From NCBI RefSeq assembly GCF_003589745.1, contig NZ_CP032364.1, positions 1,798,001-1,862,000 of the forward strand: a stretch of 64,000 nucleotides of DNA. The letters run 5' to 3'. The translations under genes and the position numbers were made by a program. This DNA is from Lachnoanaerobaculum umeaense (GTDB taxonomy: Bacteria; Bacillota; Clostridia; Lachnospirales; Lachnospiraceae). The notes beneath the pieces were generated by a model. That model saw only the letters and a list, made by a program, of their open reading frames with translations. It ran no database searches and was not told the DNA's origin. Shown here piece by piece: positions 1 through 8,879 of the stretch (within the stretch, counting starts at the first letter, position 1; every line of letters begins with the position of its first letter).

Positions 1-746
1 TTTATGCCCTCAGATACAGCCACTACAATATTGTTTTTTTCAGCCAATTTGTTATCAAGTACCTTTATAAAACCTTTCAGATCCAGTCCTATCTCCGGTA
101 ATAATATAAAGTCCGGACCGTCATTGAATTTATTTTGAGCCAATGCCGAAGCCGCAGTAAGCCATCCGGCATTTCTTCCCATTATTTCCACAAAAGTAAC
201 ACTCTTTAAATCATACACATTTGAATCTCTTACTATCTCAGAAATAGATGTAGCAATATATTTTGCAGCACTTCCAAATCCCGGAGTATGATCTGTTACA
301 GGCAAATCATTATCAATAGTCTTTGGAACTCCTATAAATCTTATACTACTGCTAATCATACTTGCATACTCTGAAAGCTTTTGTATAGTGTCCATTGAAT
401 CATTTCCACCTATATAAACCAGCATTCCGATATTATATTTTTCCAGTATTTCAAAGATTTTCTTGTAAATCTCATTTCCTGCCTCAGGCTTTGGCAATTT
501 ATACCTGCAAGAACCGAGATATGAACTTGGTGTTCTCTTCAAAAGTTCAATATTAAATGTGGAATCAAGTGTATCATCAAGGTCTATTATTTTTTCTGCC
601 AATAATCCCTCAATACCATGCCTCATTCCATATACTTTTTTGATACCGTAATGCTTTGCCCCTGAATACACCCCTGCCAAAGACGAATTGATAGCTGCTG
701 TAGGTCCGCCTGACTGTCCTACAATCAAATTTTTTTTCTCTTCCAT
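1..746 (-). CDS. pfp: 6-phosphofructokinase, PPi-dependent type, 3' part missing
   Basis: Phosphorylates fructose 6-phosphate at C1 in glycolysis; the gene runs off the window edge, so about 248 N-terminal codons are visible. The protein opens with the phosphate-loop signature GQSGGPTAAINSS. It has GGNDSMDT where ATP-dependent enzymes have GGDGS, and PKTIDND where they have PGTIDND. An Asp and a Lys at these two sites are the family markers of pyrophosphate-using enzymes, so PPi is the inferred phosphoryl donor. I place the start at 746, not at the in-frame ATG at 758, because GGAG lies six bases before 746 and nothing similar precedes 758. It follows the sigma-like gene by 14 bases and is the last visible gene of the long minus-strand run. 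Confidence 0.9.
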   Translation of the reverse strand, partial: MEEKKNLIVGQSGGPTAAINSSLAGVYSGAKHYGIKKVYGMRHGIEGLLAEKIIDLDDTLDSTFNIELLKRTPSSYLGSCRYKLPKPEAGNEIYKKIFEILEKYNIGMLVYIGGNDSMDTIQKLSEYASMISSSIRFIGVPKTIDNDLPVTDHTPGFGSAAKYIATSISEIVRDSNVYDLKSVTFVEIMGRNAGWLTAASALAQNKFNDGPDFILLPEIGLDLKGFIKVLDNKLAEKNNIVVAVSEGI

Positions 747-760
747 AAGCTGCTCCATAA

Positions 761-1279
761 TTAAATATTTTCATCTAAATTAATTGCATTTAGACTGATT
801 TTTAAAAGTTCTTCCACCTCATCCTGTGGTATCAAAAGTCTGTCTGCAAGCTCTTCTACAGTAGCTTCTCTTCCATACTCTTGTGCCAAAGCACTTGAAG
901 CTTCAATCAAATCGTTTACCCTATCGGTTAACTCATCAGAAGCCTTCTTTGCATTATTTTCTTCATCAATTATTTCATTCAATCTTTTTTCTATGTGGGA
1001 TTTTACTTGATACTTAAAATCACCGTTTTTATATTCTCCCACAGCTATAGTGAGTGCCAAATGACTCTCACTTATCAAATCTGTTATCTCTTGTCCACAT
1101 CCTACAAATGGCTGTATTAGCTCTGTAGCATACATCATATGCCCTTCTATAAGCCTATTTCTTGCATTATTATCACCACGCTTTAATGCTTCAAGCAAAG
1201 TCTCAAGCTCTGCTTCATTAATTGGCTTTATATTTTTCATATCCTCAAGATACATCTCAAGAACTGTCTTATCCTTCAC
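761..1279 (-). CDS. Short sigma-70-like protein (regions 2 and 3 only)
   Basis: A 172-residue protein related to RNA polymerase sigma factors. Residues 1-110 resemble region 2 (an ARNRLIEGHM stretch, then a long helical part). Residues about 125-172 resemble region 3 (EYGREATVEELADRL, DEVEELL). There is no region 4, so it cannot contact a -35 element in the usual way. It could be an anti-sigma partner, a degenerate sigma factor or a co-regulator; the sequence does not decide. The start is GTG at 1279, with GGGAG upstream, and it overlaps the preceding gene by 11 bases, which suggests translational coupling. It sits between a DUF5721-type gene and phosphofructokinase. Confidence 0.65.
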   Translation of the reverse strand: MKDKTVLEMYLEDMKNIKPINEAELETLLEALKRGDNNARNRLIEGHMMYATELIQPFVGCGQEITDLISESHLALTIAVGEYKNGDFKYQVKSHIEKRLNEIIDEENNAKKASDELTDRVNDLIEASSALAQEYGREATVEELADRLLIPQDEVEELLKISLNAINLDENI

Positions 1280-1754
1280 TTCCCGCTCCCACTAATGTTA
1301 TATTTATTTTTTTGAACATTTCTTTTACATATACATCAAAAGTATGCAAAATATCTCTTTCAAGTAAAAAGTTTTTTGGGGAAAATGAGCTAATTAGATT
1401 CAATTTCTTATCAGAATATCTGATATTCAAGTACATATCTGCATCTACATCCTTTGAAAACATTTCTGCAATCCACTTTTTAGTAAATTCATTTGAAAAC
1501 TTAAATACCAACTTAAAAGATGTAGGAGTCCTTTTTCCCTTTATTATCTCAAAACAAATAGGCCTTATTTCACTCCAAGTACAAAAATCCCTGTTTTCCT
1601 CCTCATCAAAATAAGACTTATTAAGCTTTCCGATAATATCAAATTTTACAAAGGTAAGGAATTCTGCTTCTACCACATTGAACTTATCAAATAAATCTGT
1701 CATAAAAAGATTCTTTGTAAATTCTTTTACATCTAAAACCTCAAATGCCTCCAT
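1269..1754 (-). CDS. DUF5721-like hypothetical protein
   Basis: A 161-residue soluble protein with no signal peptide or membrane helix. It resembles the small Clostridia-specific family I know as DUF5721 (N-terminus MEAFEVLDVKEFTKNLF). No catalytic motif is visible and the function is unknown. A longer reading frame goes back to 1841, but the ATG at 1754 has GGAGG six bases upstream, so I use it. The gene overlaps the end of the lipoprotein gene by 14 bases and the start of the sigma-like gene by 11 bases, so the three are probably co-translated. Confidence 0.55.
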   Translation of the reverse strand: MEAFEVLDVKEFTKNLFMTDLFDKFNVVEAEFLTFVKFDIIGKLNKSYFDEEENRDFCTWSEIRPICFEIIKGKRTPTSFKLVFKFSNEFTKKWIAEMFSKDVDADMYLNIRYSDKKLNLISSFSPKNFLLERDILHTFDVYVKEMFKKINITLVGAGSEG

Positions 1755-2718
1755 TTTCTTCCTCCGACCACAGTGTGAAGAAATCTCTTCCTGATAAAGT
1801 AACAGAAGAATTTTCGCAAACATTTTTAAGCTCTGATTCATTTATCTCTACAGGATTTTCCTGTATAAATTCATTGTACAAATTCAAAAGATAGGCCGAT
1901 TCTCTTTCATCTTTTATTCTTTGTTTATTCTTTTTCGTAGCTTCCTCATTATAGCTTTTTACACATTTATACAGCACATACTTTCCCTTATTTGTAAGAA
2001 TTGGGCTTACACCTCCATCTTCAAGAACTCCAAGAGAGTTCTTAATTTCATCCGGTTCAGTATCCAATGCTATACTTCTTGATATGCTATCACTTTCTGA
2101 AAACTGAGTAGCTAATTTAACACAGTTTTCTCCATTATTAAGTCTCTCTAAGAGTGAATTTGCAAGATCAAAATCTGAAACCTCTATTACATGAAATTCC
2201 ATTATTCTTGCTTCACTGTCACTCACTTCTTTTACATTCTTTTCTAACAGATCTTTCTTTGCCTTATTTACCAAGAAATAATCTAAAAATACCTTATCAC
2301 AGTCTTCCTGACTAAGACCTGAAAAGTCTTCTCTATTTACTAAATTTTCATCGTAAAATGTTTTTGATAACTTCAGTGCCTTTGCTTTTTCCTGTTCTGA
2401 CAGTGTTATTTCATTCTTATCAGCTATTTTCTTTAAAACCACCAGTTCTTTATAATAATTTTTTAAATCATTATAGAAATTATCTCTATATGTTATATTA
2501 TTTTCTCTGTCAATATAGCAGTCCCATATTGCTTCACTGTATGTGTTTGTAATAATTTTATTCTCTGAAGCTGCTACAATAAGCATTTGTCCGTAATTAT
2601 ATCCAAGCTTATTATCTGTAAAATTTATCTTTATATTTTCACTTATATTTTCTGTCTTTATTCCACAACCTGAAATACAAATCGCCATTATAAAGCCAAC
2701 CAAAACTTTTCTTTTCAA
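1741..2718 (-). CDS. Parvulin-like peptidyl-prolyl isomerase lipoprotein
   Basis: A 325-residue probable foldase lipoprotein, exported and anchored outside the membrane. Residues 1-17 form a signal peptide ending in the lipobox ISGC with Cys18. A helical SurA/PrsA-like N-terminal part follows. The PpiC-like segment lies near residues 170-260 (IMEFHVIEVSDFDLANSLLERL, a QFSESDS motif and GGVSPILTNKGKYVLYKC). The catalytic-domain match is weaker than in canonical PrsA, so isomerase activity is inferred. It follows the HAD phosphatase gene by nine bases in the same run. Confidence 0.7.
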   Translation of the reverse strand: MKRKVLVGFIMAICISGCGIKTENISENIKINFTDNKLGYNYGQMLIVAASENKIITNTYSEAIWDCYIDRENNITYRDNFYNDLKNYYKELVVLKKIADKNEITLSEQEKAKALKLSKTFYDENLVNREDFSGLSQEDCDKVFLDYFLVNKAKKDLLEKNVKEVSDSEARIMEFHVIEVSDFDLANSLLERLNNGENCVKLATQFSESDSISRSIALDTEPDEIKNSLGVLEDGGVSPILTNKGKYVLYKCVKSYNEEATKKNKQRIKDERESAYLLNLYNEFIQENPVEINESELKNVCENSSVTLSGRDFFTLWSEEENGGI

Positions 2719-2727
2719 CTTTGTCTC

Positions 2728-3507
2728 CTAAAGCAGATATTCTAATATTTTTAAAACACCAAGATTTTTATTGCTGTCTGCCATAAATCTTGCAGCCTCC
2801 TTAGCAATAGGAGCTGCGTTCTTCACTGCAAAAGAGTAATATGCAGCTTTAAACATTTCAACATCATTGGCCTGATCTCCAAAAACCATTGTCTCATTCT
2901 CAGTGATTTCAAATGCCTCCTGAAGTTTTCTAAGAGCATTCCCCTTACTTACTCCCTTTGCTGTACAATCGAGCCACATTTCTGCCGCATAGTTTACCAA
3001 AAGTTTATCTGAATACTTAGCTATAATATCATCAGCCTTCCCATATATATTATTGGAGTATGCGGAAATTTTTATTATATTTTGAACTTTGGTCAGATCA
3101 TCTACAAATTCTATTCTTCCTCTGTAGCCTCCTCTTATCCAATCCATTAAAAATTCATTCTTCTCTTCAATATAGTAAGATAATTCGTCAGCTACTATTG
3201 CAACCAACTCTTTATTTTTTCTGATATCCAATATCAAATCTTTTGCAATATCATCATCCATTTTATTTAAAAATAGATTTCTACCATTGATTCCTATATA
3301 TGCACCATTATCTGATATATAAAAAATCTTGTCTTTAACTTCTTCAAAGACATTTTCTATACTCACCCACTGTCTTCCTGAAGCTACCACAAAATGTATA
3401 CCCTTGTCATGAATAGCCCTTATAGTATCCACTATTCTTTTATCAAGCTTGCCTTCTCCGTCACCTACTAAAGTTCCGTCTACATCTGAGGCAATAAGTT
3501 TTATCAT
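2728..3507 (-). CDS. HAD-superfamily phosphatase, Cof type
   Basis: A 259-residue haloacid-dehalogenase hydrolase of the Cof/YidA class, usually acting on sugar phosphates or flavin nucleotides. Motif I is DVDGT at residues 8-12, with the nucleophile Asp8 and acid/base Asp10. A VVASGR motif II follows, a class IIb cap domain lies between, and motif IV is VFGDQANDVEMF. The substrate cannot be read from sequence. The ATG shares a base with the stop of the PAP2-like gene (both at 3507), so the two are tightly coupled. Confidence 0.85.
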   Translation of the reverse strand: MIKLIASDVDGTLVGDGEGKLDKRIVDTIRAIHDKGIHFVVASGRQWVSIENVFEEVKDKIFYISDNGAYIGINGRNLFLNKMDDDIAKDLILDIRKNKELVAIVADELSYYIEEKNEFLMDWIRGGYRGRIEFVDDLTKVQNIIKISAYSNNIYGKADDIIAKYSDKLLVNYAAEMWLDCTAKGVSKGNALRKLQEAFEITENETMVFGDQANDVEMFKAAYYSFAVKNAAPIAKEAARFMADSNKNLGVLKILEYLL

Positions 3508-3965
3508 TAATACATACCTCCAATTATAAATGCAATAAGTATACCCAAAATCGCACCCATAAATACCTGTAGGGGTGTATGTCCTACAAACTCTTTTAAT
3601 CTTTCTTCAAAATGTTCAAAATTATCCTCAAATATATTATTTTCCAATATCATATTGAGGAGCTTCGCCTGCTTTCCGGTCTCTCTTCTCACACCCATAG
3701 CATCATACATAACTACCAGTGAAAAAATAAAACTAACCGCAAATTCATATCCGTAAAAACCATACCTTAATGCAGTAGACGTTGCCAATGCACATACGGT
3801 AGCAGAATGTGAGCTAGGCATACCTCCACTTCCCCAAAGTCTGTCAGGTGAAAATGTCTTATTATACCATATATCTATGAGAGTCTTCAAAACCTGTGCT
3901 ACAAGCCACCCCATTGCAGCACTAATCAAAACCTGGTTTGAGACTATATCATTCCAGGTGCTCAT
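3507..3965 (-). CDS. Divergent PAP2-family membrane protein (YuiD-like)
   Basis: A 152-residue integral membrane protein of the DUF212/YuiD branch of the PAP2 acid-phosphatase superfamily. The GGMPSSHSATVCALA motif contains the SxxHS phosphatase core. YDAMGVRRETGKQA gives the second conserved block, and hydrophobic helices lie near residues 10-28, 75-92 and 130-150. The substrate of this branch is not known to me. It overlaps the HD gene upstream by four bases (ATGA) and touches the HAD gene downstream, so the three phosphate-active genes form a coupled block. Confidence 0.85.
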   Translation of the reverse strand: MSTWNDIVSNQVLISAAMGWLVAQVLKTLIDIWYNKTFSPDRLWGSGGMPSSHSATVCALATSTALRYGFYGYEFAVSFIFSLVVMYDAMGVRRETGKQAKLLNMILENNIFEDNFEHFEERLKEFVGHTPLQVFMGAILGILIAFIIGGMY

Positions 3966-4447
3966 ACAGTTCCCTCTCCAATTCTGGAGACTTGTCTTAA
4001 ATTTTTAATAATTTCGCTTATTGAAGTGGACTTATCAGCCATAGTAAGCACCCATCCCTCTCTGGATAGAGGAGGGATAGGTGTTAATGGAAACATATGG
4101 GTTTTTATCATGCTTGCCTCTGAATTTGTTACATTAAAATACTTCTTCGCATTCTTGGCAGCCCTGAATGGATGTGTAAAACCATGCATAAATGCTCCGG
4201 TTTCCTTCATAGGTCTATGCCAGTCATAGAGGTAAAAATCATGTAAAAGTGCAGCTCTTGCAGCTGATCTATAATTTAATTTAAGCTTTTTACATACTAA
4301 ATATGTAGTGTATGAAACATTAATACTGTGTTCCATTGTAGATGTGGCTCCATGTTGTATAAAGCCATCCAGTTTCTGAAAAATGTCACTATTCATTATA
4401 TCGTTGACACATTCAATATACTCTATATCTTTTAAATATTCTTTCAT
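3962..4447 (-). CDS. HD-domain phosphohydrolase
   Basis: A 161-residue metal-dependent phosphohydrolase of the HD superfamily. With the start at 4447, the metal ligands are His40 (MEHSINVSY) and His69-Asp70 (ALLHDFYLYDW), followed by conserved His residues around HGFTHPFRAA and the closing MADK motif. A TTG could extend the frame to 4459, but the ATG at 4447 overlaps the glgA stop as ATGA, the usual coupling geometry. The substrate is unknown. Confidence 0.8.
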   Translation of the reverse strand: MKEYLKDIEYIECVNDIMNSDIFQKLDGFIQHGATSTMEHSINVSYTTYLVCKKLKLNYRSAARAALLHDFYLYDWHRPMKETGAFMHGFTHPFRAAKNAKKYFNVTNSEASMIKTHMFPLTPIPPLSREGWVLTMADKSTSISEIIKNLRQVSRIGEGTV

Positions 4448-5886
4448 CCTATCAACCAATCATACAGAGCTTGGTATTCTAATGCAGACTGTTTCCATGA
4501 GAAGTCTACTGCCATAGCCCTGTCAATCATTTTATTCCATTCTCTCTTTTTATCATAATAAATATGCTTTGCAAAATTTATTCTGTCAAGCATCTCATGC
4601 GCATTATAGTTTGCAAATGAGAATCCTGTGCCCTTTGATTCGAACTCATTATAACTCTCAACAGTGTCACAGAGTCCGCCTGTTTCACGCACTATCGGAA
4701 GAGTTCCATATCTAAGTGACATAAGCTGACTAAGACCACATGGCTCAAACAGTGAAGGCATTAGAAATGCATCTGCTGCCGCATAAATCTTATGTGACAT
4801 CTCTTCAGAATAATAAATATTTGCAGACACTCTATCAGGATATTTCCATGCATAATGTCTAAACATATTTTCGTACTTGCTGTCACCTGTTCCAAGTACT
4901 ACAAGCTGTACATTTTCTTCACAGATTTGATCCATCATATATTCTACCAAATCAAATCCCTTTTGATCTGTAAGTCTTGATATAACTGCCAACATGAATT
5001 TATTGTCATCTACCGGCAATCCTAAGTCTTTTTGTAATGCTCTCTTGTTTTTAATCTTTTCTTTCCTAAAGTTTTTACTATTGTAATTTCTGTAAATAAG
5101 CTTATCTGTTTCAGGATTAAACTCATTATAATCTATACCGTTTACAATACCTCTAAGATCATTTTTTCTGGCTCTTAAAAGTCCATCCATTCCCTCACCA
5201 TAGAAAGGATTCTGTATTTCTTCTGCATAAGTCTTTGATACTGTTGTTATAGCATCTGCATATACTAAACCACCTTTTAAGAGGTTTCCGTCCTTGAATG
5301 CTTCCAACTTATCAGGTGCAAAATAATAATCACTTAATCCGGAGAAATACTGAATTGTTTTAATATCCCAAGTACCCTGGAACTTTAAATTATGTATAGT
5401 AAATACAGACTTAATCCCTCTAAAGAACTCCCCACCGGCAAATTTATCCTTTAAATATACCGGTACCAAACCTGTTTGCCAATCATGGCAATGAATTAAA
5501 TCAGGTCTAAAATCTACAAAAGGCAAAGCACAAAGAGCGGCCTGTGAGAAGAAAATAAACTTCTCTATATCATACAGCCAATCTCCATATGGACTTGGGC
5601 CTCCAAAATACTCTTCATTGTCGATAAAGTAAAAGATTACTCCGTCAATTTCTTTCTTTAACACTCCGACATACTTACTTGTACCCGCATAGTCAATATA
5701 GAAATCTCCTATATACTCCAGAGAGTTTCTCAACTCCTCCTTCATACACATATATTTTGGCAAAATAACTCTCGCATCAAAATATCTCTTGTCTAAATAT
5801 TTTGGCAAAGAACCCACTACATCCGCCAAACCACCCGTCTTAATAAACGGTACTGCCTCTGATGCAACAAATAATACCTTTTTCAT
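4444..5886 (-). CDS. glgA: Glycogen synthase
   Basis: Transfers glucose from ADP-glucose to the non-reducing end of alpha-1,4-glucan. It is a 480-residue GT5 enzyme of normal length. The N-terminus carries the ADP-glucose-binding KTGGL motif at residues 16-20, then GLADVVGSLPK. The C-terminal Rossmann domain has the conserved MPSLFEPCGLSQL block and RETGGLCDTV. No glgB, glgC or glgD is in this window, so it lies apart from the rest of its pathway. It starts nine bases after recN and is probably transcribed with it. Confidence 0.95.
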   Translation of the reverse strand: MKKVLFVASEAVPFIKTGGLADVVGSLPKYLDKRYFDARVILPKYMCMKEELRNSLEYIGDFYIDYAGTSKYVGVLKKEIDGVIFYFIDNEEYFGGPSPYGDWLYDIEKFIFFSQAALCALPFVDFRPDLIHCHDWQTGLVPVYLKDKFAGGEFFRGIKSVFTIHNLKFQGTWDIKTIQYFSGLSDYYFAPDKLEAFKDGNLLKGGLVYADAITTVSKTYAEEIQNPFYGEGMDGLLRARKNDLRGIVNGIDYNEFNPETDKLIYRNYNSKNFRKEKIKNKRALQKDLGLPVDDNKFMLAVISRLTDQKGFDLVEYMMDQICEENVQLVVLGTGDSKYENMFRHYAWKYPDRVSANIYYSEEMSHKIYAAADAFLMPSLFEPCGLSQLMSLRYGTLPIVRETGGLCDTVESYNEFESKGTGFSFANYNAHEMLDRINFAKHIYYDKKREWNKMIDRAMAVDFSWKQSALEYQALYDWLIG

Positions 5887-5895
5887 AGCTGTTTA

Positions 5896-7545
5896 CTACC
5901 TCCTTGAGTCTGCTTCTTGTATCATTTCCCTTGCGGTTTTTAGTACACCTTCTGTTAAATTACTTCCACCAATTAATCTGGCTATCTCCTTTATTTTACC
6001 ATTCTTATCCAGTAAATCAATATTTGTTTGCGTAGACTTTCCGTCTGTTGATTTTGATATGAATAAATTCTGATCTGCCATTACAGCTATCTGCGGCAAA
6101 TGAGAAATACATAGAACTTGATGTCCTTTTGATATATTCCTAAGCTTTTCTCCCACCTTTACCGCAGTCTTTCCACTTATTCCGGTATCTATTTCATCAA
6201 ATATCAAAGTTTGTATATCATCATTATTTGCAAAGACCGTTTTTAAAGCCAACATTATTCTGGACAACTCACCACCACTTGCCACCATTTGCAGAGGCTT
6301 TAGAGGCTGTCCGGGATTTGTGCTTATCAAAAATTCTACAGCATCATAGCCATCTCTTGAGATTTTGTCCTTCTTTGTAAATTTTATTTCAAATTCTACA
6401 CCCAAAAAATTCAAATCCTCAAGTTCTTCCTTTATCCTCTCAGTCAGAGTAATGGCTATATTCTTTCGCATATCACTTATTTTTGAGCATTTCATCAGAA
6501 TACTTTCTTGAAGCTTTGAAGCACTCTCCTTAAGTATAACTACTTCTCCCTCGTAGTCCTTTAAAAACTCGAGCCTTTTTTCTTTTTCTTTGAGAAGTTC
6601 CTTGATTTTATTGTAATCATTTGAATACTTTGACTTTATATGTCTTATTATATCCAGTCTTTCTATAACTCTATTATACTCTTTTTCATTGTATTCCAAA
6701 CCGTCCAAATATTTATTTGTATAATGTATTGTCTCGGATATTAAATCCTCTATAGTGTTTAAATTTGACACTACAAAATCAAGTTCATCATCCAATGTGG
6801 CAATATCTGAAATCTCTCTGATATTACTGCCTATACTTTCATTCTCCAGTTCTTCCAGCAACTCTGAAAGTACATCATTTATCTTTGATATATTCTTACC
6901 TTTTTTAAATATCTGCTCCAGTTCTTCCTCTTCATTCATTTTTATATCAGCATTTTTTATTTCTGATATTTCAAAATCTAATATATCAATTTCTCTTTTT
7001 CTAAGTCTTTCGTCTATTCCCTCTTGAATCCTTTGATTGATTCTTTTTAATTCTCCATAGTCCTTTGATAAATTATTTTTGAGTTCCATAATCTCATTCG
7101 GACAAAATGAATCCAAAAGAGAAAGATTATTACCTGCACTAAGAAGAGACTGGTGTTCGTGCTGACCATGTATATCTATCAAAGTGTCTGTAATCTGTCT
7201 CAGCTTAGCAAGTGTTACAGTTTCATCATTGATTCTGCATACACTTCTTGTCGAGCTTATCTTTCTTGTTAATATAAGGAGATTATCCTCAAAAGAAATA
7301 TCTAACTCCTTAAGCTTTTCCTTCCTTTTTTCATCTAAAGTGAAAATAAGTTCAACAAATCCCTCATTTTCACCAATTCTAATAATGTCCTTATTGGCTT
7401 TTGCACCAAGTGCAAGATTTATTGAGTCTATTAAAATAGACTTTCCGGCACCGGTCTCGCCACTAAGTACACTTAAACCTTCTTTAAAATAAATATCTGC
7501 CTTTTTTATTAGTGCAAGATTTTTTATATGTAACTCTATCAGCAT
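5896..7545 (-). CDS. recN: DNA repair protein RecN
   Basis: An SMC-like ATPase that acts early at DNA double-strand breaks. The 549-residue protein has Walker A GETGAGKS at residues 29-36, long coiled-coil segments rich in Glu and Lys near 150-350, and a C-terminal head with the ABC signature ASGGELSRIMLAL and Walker B FDEIDTGISG. The neighbours argR, nadK and tlyA are its usual neighbours in Clostridia and Bacilli. I saw no SOS box just upstream; expression probably comes from the operon. Confidence 0.97.
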   Translation of the reverse strand: MLIELHIKNLALIKKADIYFKEGLSVLSGETGAGKSILIDSINLALGAKANKDIIRIGENEGFVELIFTLDEKRKEKLKELDISFEDNLLILTRKISSTRSVCRINDETVTLAKLRQITDTLIDIHGQHEHQSLLSAGNNLSLLDSFCPNEIMELKNNLSKDYGELKRINQRIQEGIDERLRKREIDILDFEISEIKNADIKMNEEEELEQIFKKGKNISKINDVLSELLEELENESIGSNIREISDIATLDDELDFVVSNLNTIEDLISETIHYTNKYLDGLEYNEKEYNRVIERLDIIRHIKSKYSNDYNKIKELLKEKEKRLEFLKDYEGEVVILKESASKLQESILMKCSKISDMRKNIAITLTERIKEELEDLNFLGVEFEIKFTKKDKISRDGYDAVEFLISTNPGQPLKPLQMVASGGELSRIMLALKTVFANNDDIQTLIFDEIDTGISGKTAVKVGEKLRNISKGHQVLCISHLPQIAVMADQNLFISKSTDGKSTQTNIDLLDKNGKIKEIARLIGGSNLTEGVLKTAREMIQEADSRR

Positions 7546-7584
7546 AATTCTCCTTTTTAGATACTACCCTGATATTTCTAATAT

Positions 7585-8043
7585 TTACTCACTTTTAGAA
7601 AAAACAAGCTTCCTTATTCTTTCCATAACATTAACTGTATCTTCTACACTTCTTATTGCGGCCATTATGGTATCATCACCTGCAATACAGCCTACTATTT
7701 CTTTCATTTGCATAGAATCCAGTGCAGCAGCCACTGCCATAGCCATTCCGGATACTGTTTTTACCACTAAAATATTCTGTGCCATATCCATAGATACAAA
7801 GGCCTCTCTAAGTATCCTTACATACTTTTCAGAGATTCCGTCCTGCTTAGGCATTAAAGAATATTTTTGTTTTCCATCTCCAAATACAACCTTTGACAAC
7901 TTCAAATCTCTGATATCTCTCGAAACTGTAGCCTGAGTTACTGCAAAACCACTTTCTTCTAATCTTTGTGCAAGCTCTTCCTGAGTTTCGATATCATATG
8001 TATTGATAAGTTCCACAATCTTTGAATGTCTTTTTGTTTTCAT
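7585..8043 (-). CDS. argR: Arginine repressor
   Basis: A 152-residue transcription regulator that senses L-arginine. The N-terminal winged helix (about residues 1-70) contains TQATVSRDIRDLKL, the DNA-reading helix. The C-terminal domain (about 80-150) has the hexamer and arginine-binding motif GDDTIMAAIRS. The start is ATG at 8043, one base after nadK ends. No arginine-biosynthesis gene is nearby; this position before recN is standard for the family. Confidence 0.95.
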   Translation of the reverse strand: MKTKRHSKIVELINTYDIETQEELAQRLEESGFAVTQATVSRDIRDLKLSKVVFGDGKQKYSLMPKQDGISEKYVRILREAFVSMDMAQNILVVKTVSGMAMAVAAALDSMQMKEIVGCIAGDDTIMAAIRSVEDTVNVMERIRKLVFSKSE

Positions 8044-8044
8044 A

Positions 8045-8869
8045 TCAAATCCTATTCATCTTATTTCTGATATTGTCAAGAAAACTTCCCTTCTTTAGTT
8101 TAATCAATCTGGCAAATATTTCCGACTCTCTTAATTCTACCACATCATTACTTTCCAGACTCACACTATCATCACCGTCCACTACCATCGCTCTGCTATC
8201 GTTTACATCATCATTAAATGAAATACTTATTCCTTTTGAATGTGAAAGTACCACGCTTCTTTGACTCAGTGCATGTGGACATATAGGTGTAATAATCATC
8301 ATTCTTGAGCTGGGTTCTATAATTGGACCTCCTGCACTAAGATTATAGGCAGTAGAGCCTGTAGGTGTTGAAACAATTATACCATCAGATGAATATTCAT
8401 TCAAGAAATCTCCATCAATATAGACCTTACATCTTATAGTTTTTAGAATTTTCTTTCTTGCAATAACAGCTTCATTAAGTGCATTAAGAGTACAAAGCTC
8501 TTTCCCATCTCTTATAACAGTTGCAGATATCATCATTCTGTCTTCTATAAAATATTCATCATTAATAAGTGTGTCTACCATACATTTGATATCATCTGCA
8601 TTACTAATACTTGTGAGATATCCCATATGTCCCATATTTATACCGATTATAGGAATGCCAAGATGTGATATATCTCTTGCAGCTCTTATAAGCGTACCGT
8701 CTCCACCTAGCGTAATAACACAATCCACTTTTGGAAACTCACTGATTTCAATATAACCATGAGATTTATAACATATTCCGCCTCGAATATTTATTTTGTT
8801 TTCCAGATCTATGAGTACTTGTTTTACTCCGTCTTTTTCACTATTTCCCACAAGAAAAAAAGTCTTCAT
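8045..8869 (-). CDS. nadK: NAD kinase
   Basis: Phosphorylates NAD to NADP. The 274-residue cytosolic protein has the diagnostic GGDG motif at residues 55-58, an ALNEAVI segment, and the NE/D-type site SSDGIIVSTPTGSTAYNLSAGGP that binds NAD. Length is normal for the family. It lies 10 bases after tlyA and two before argR. Confidence 0.96.
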   Translation of the reverse strand: MKTFFLVGNSEKDGVKQVLIDLENKINIRGGICYKSHGYIEISEFPKVDCVITLGGDGTLIRAARDISHLGIPIIGINMGHMGYLTSISNADDIKCMVDTLINDEYFIEDRMMISATVIRDGKELCTLNALNEAVIARKKILKTIRCKVYIDGDFLNEYSSDGIIVSTPTGSTAYNLSAGGPIIEPSSRMMIITPICPHALSQRSVVLSHSKGISISFNDDVNDSRAMVVDGDDSVSLESNDVVELRESEIFARLIKLKKGSFLDNIRNKMNRI

Positions 8870-8879
8870 TCATCCTCCG

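Noticed and set aside
4448..4459. TTG start of the HD protein at 4459
   Set aside because: The ATG at 4447 overlaps the glgA stop as ATGA and needs no weak start codon; no ribosome site precedes the TTG.
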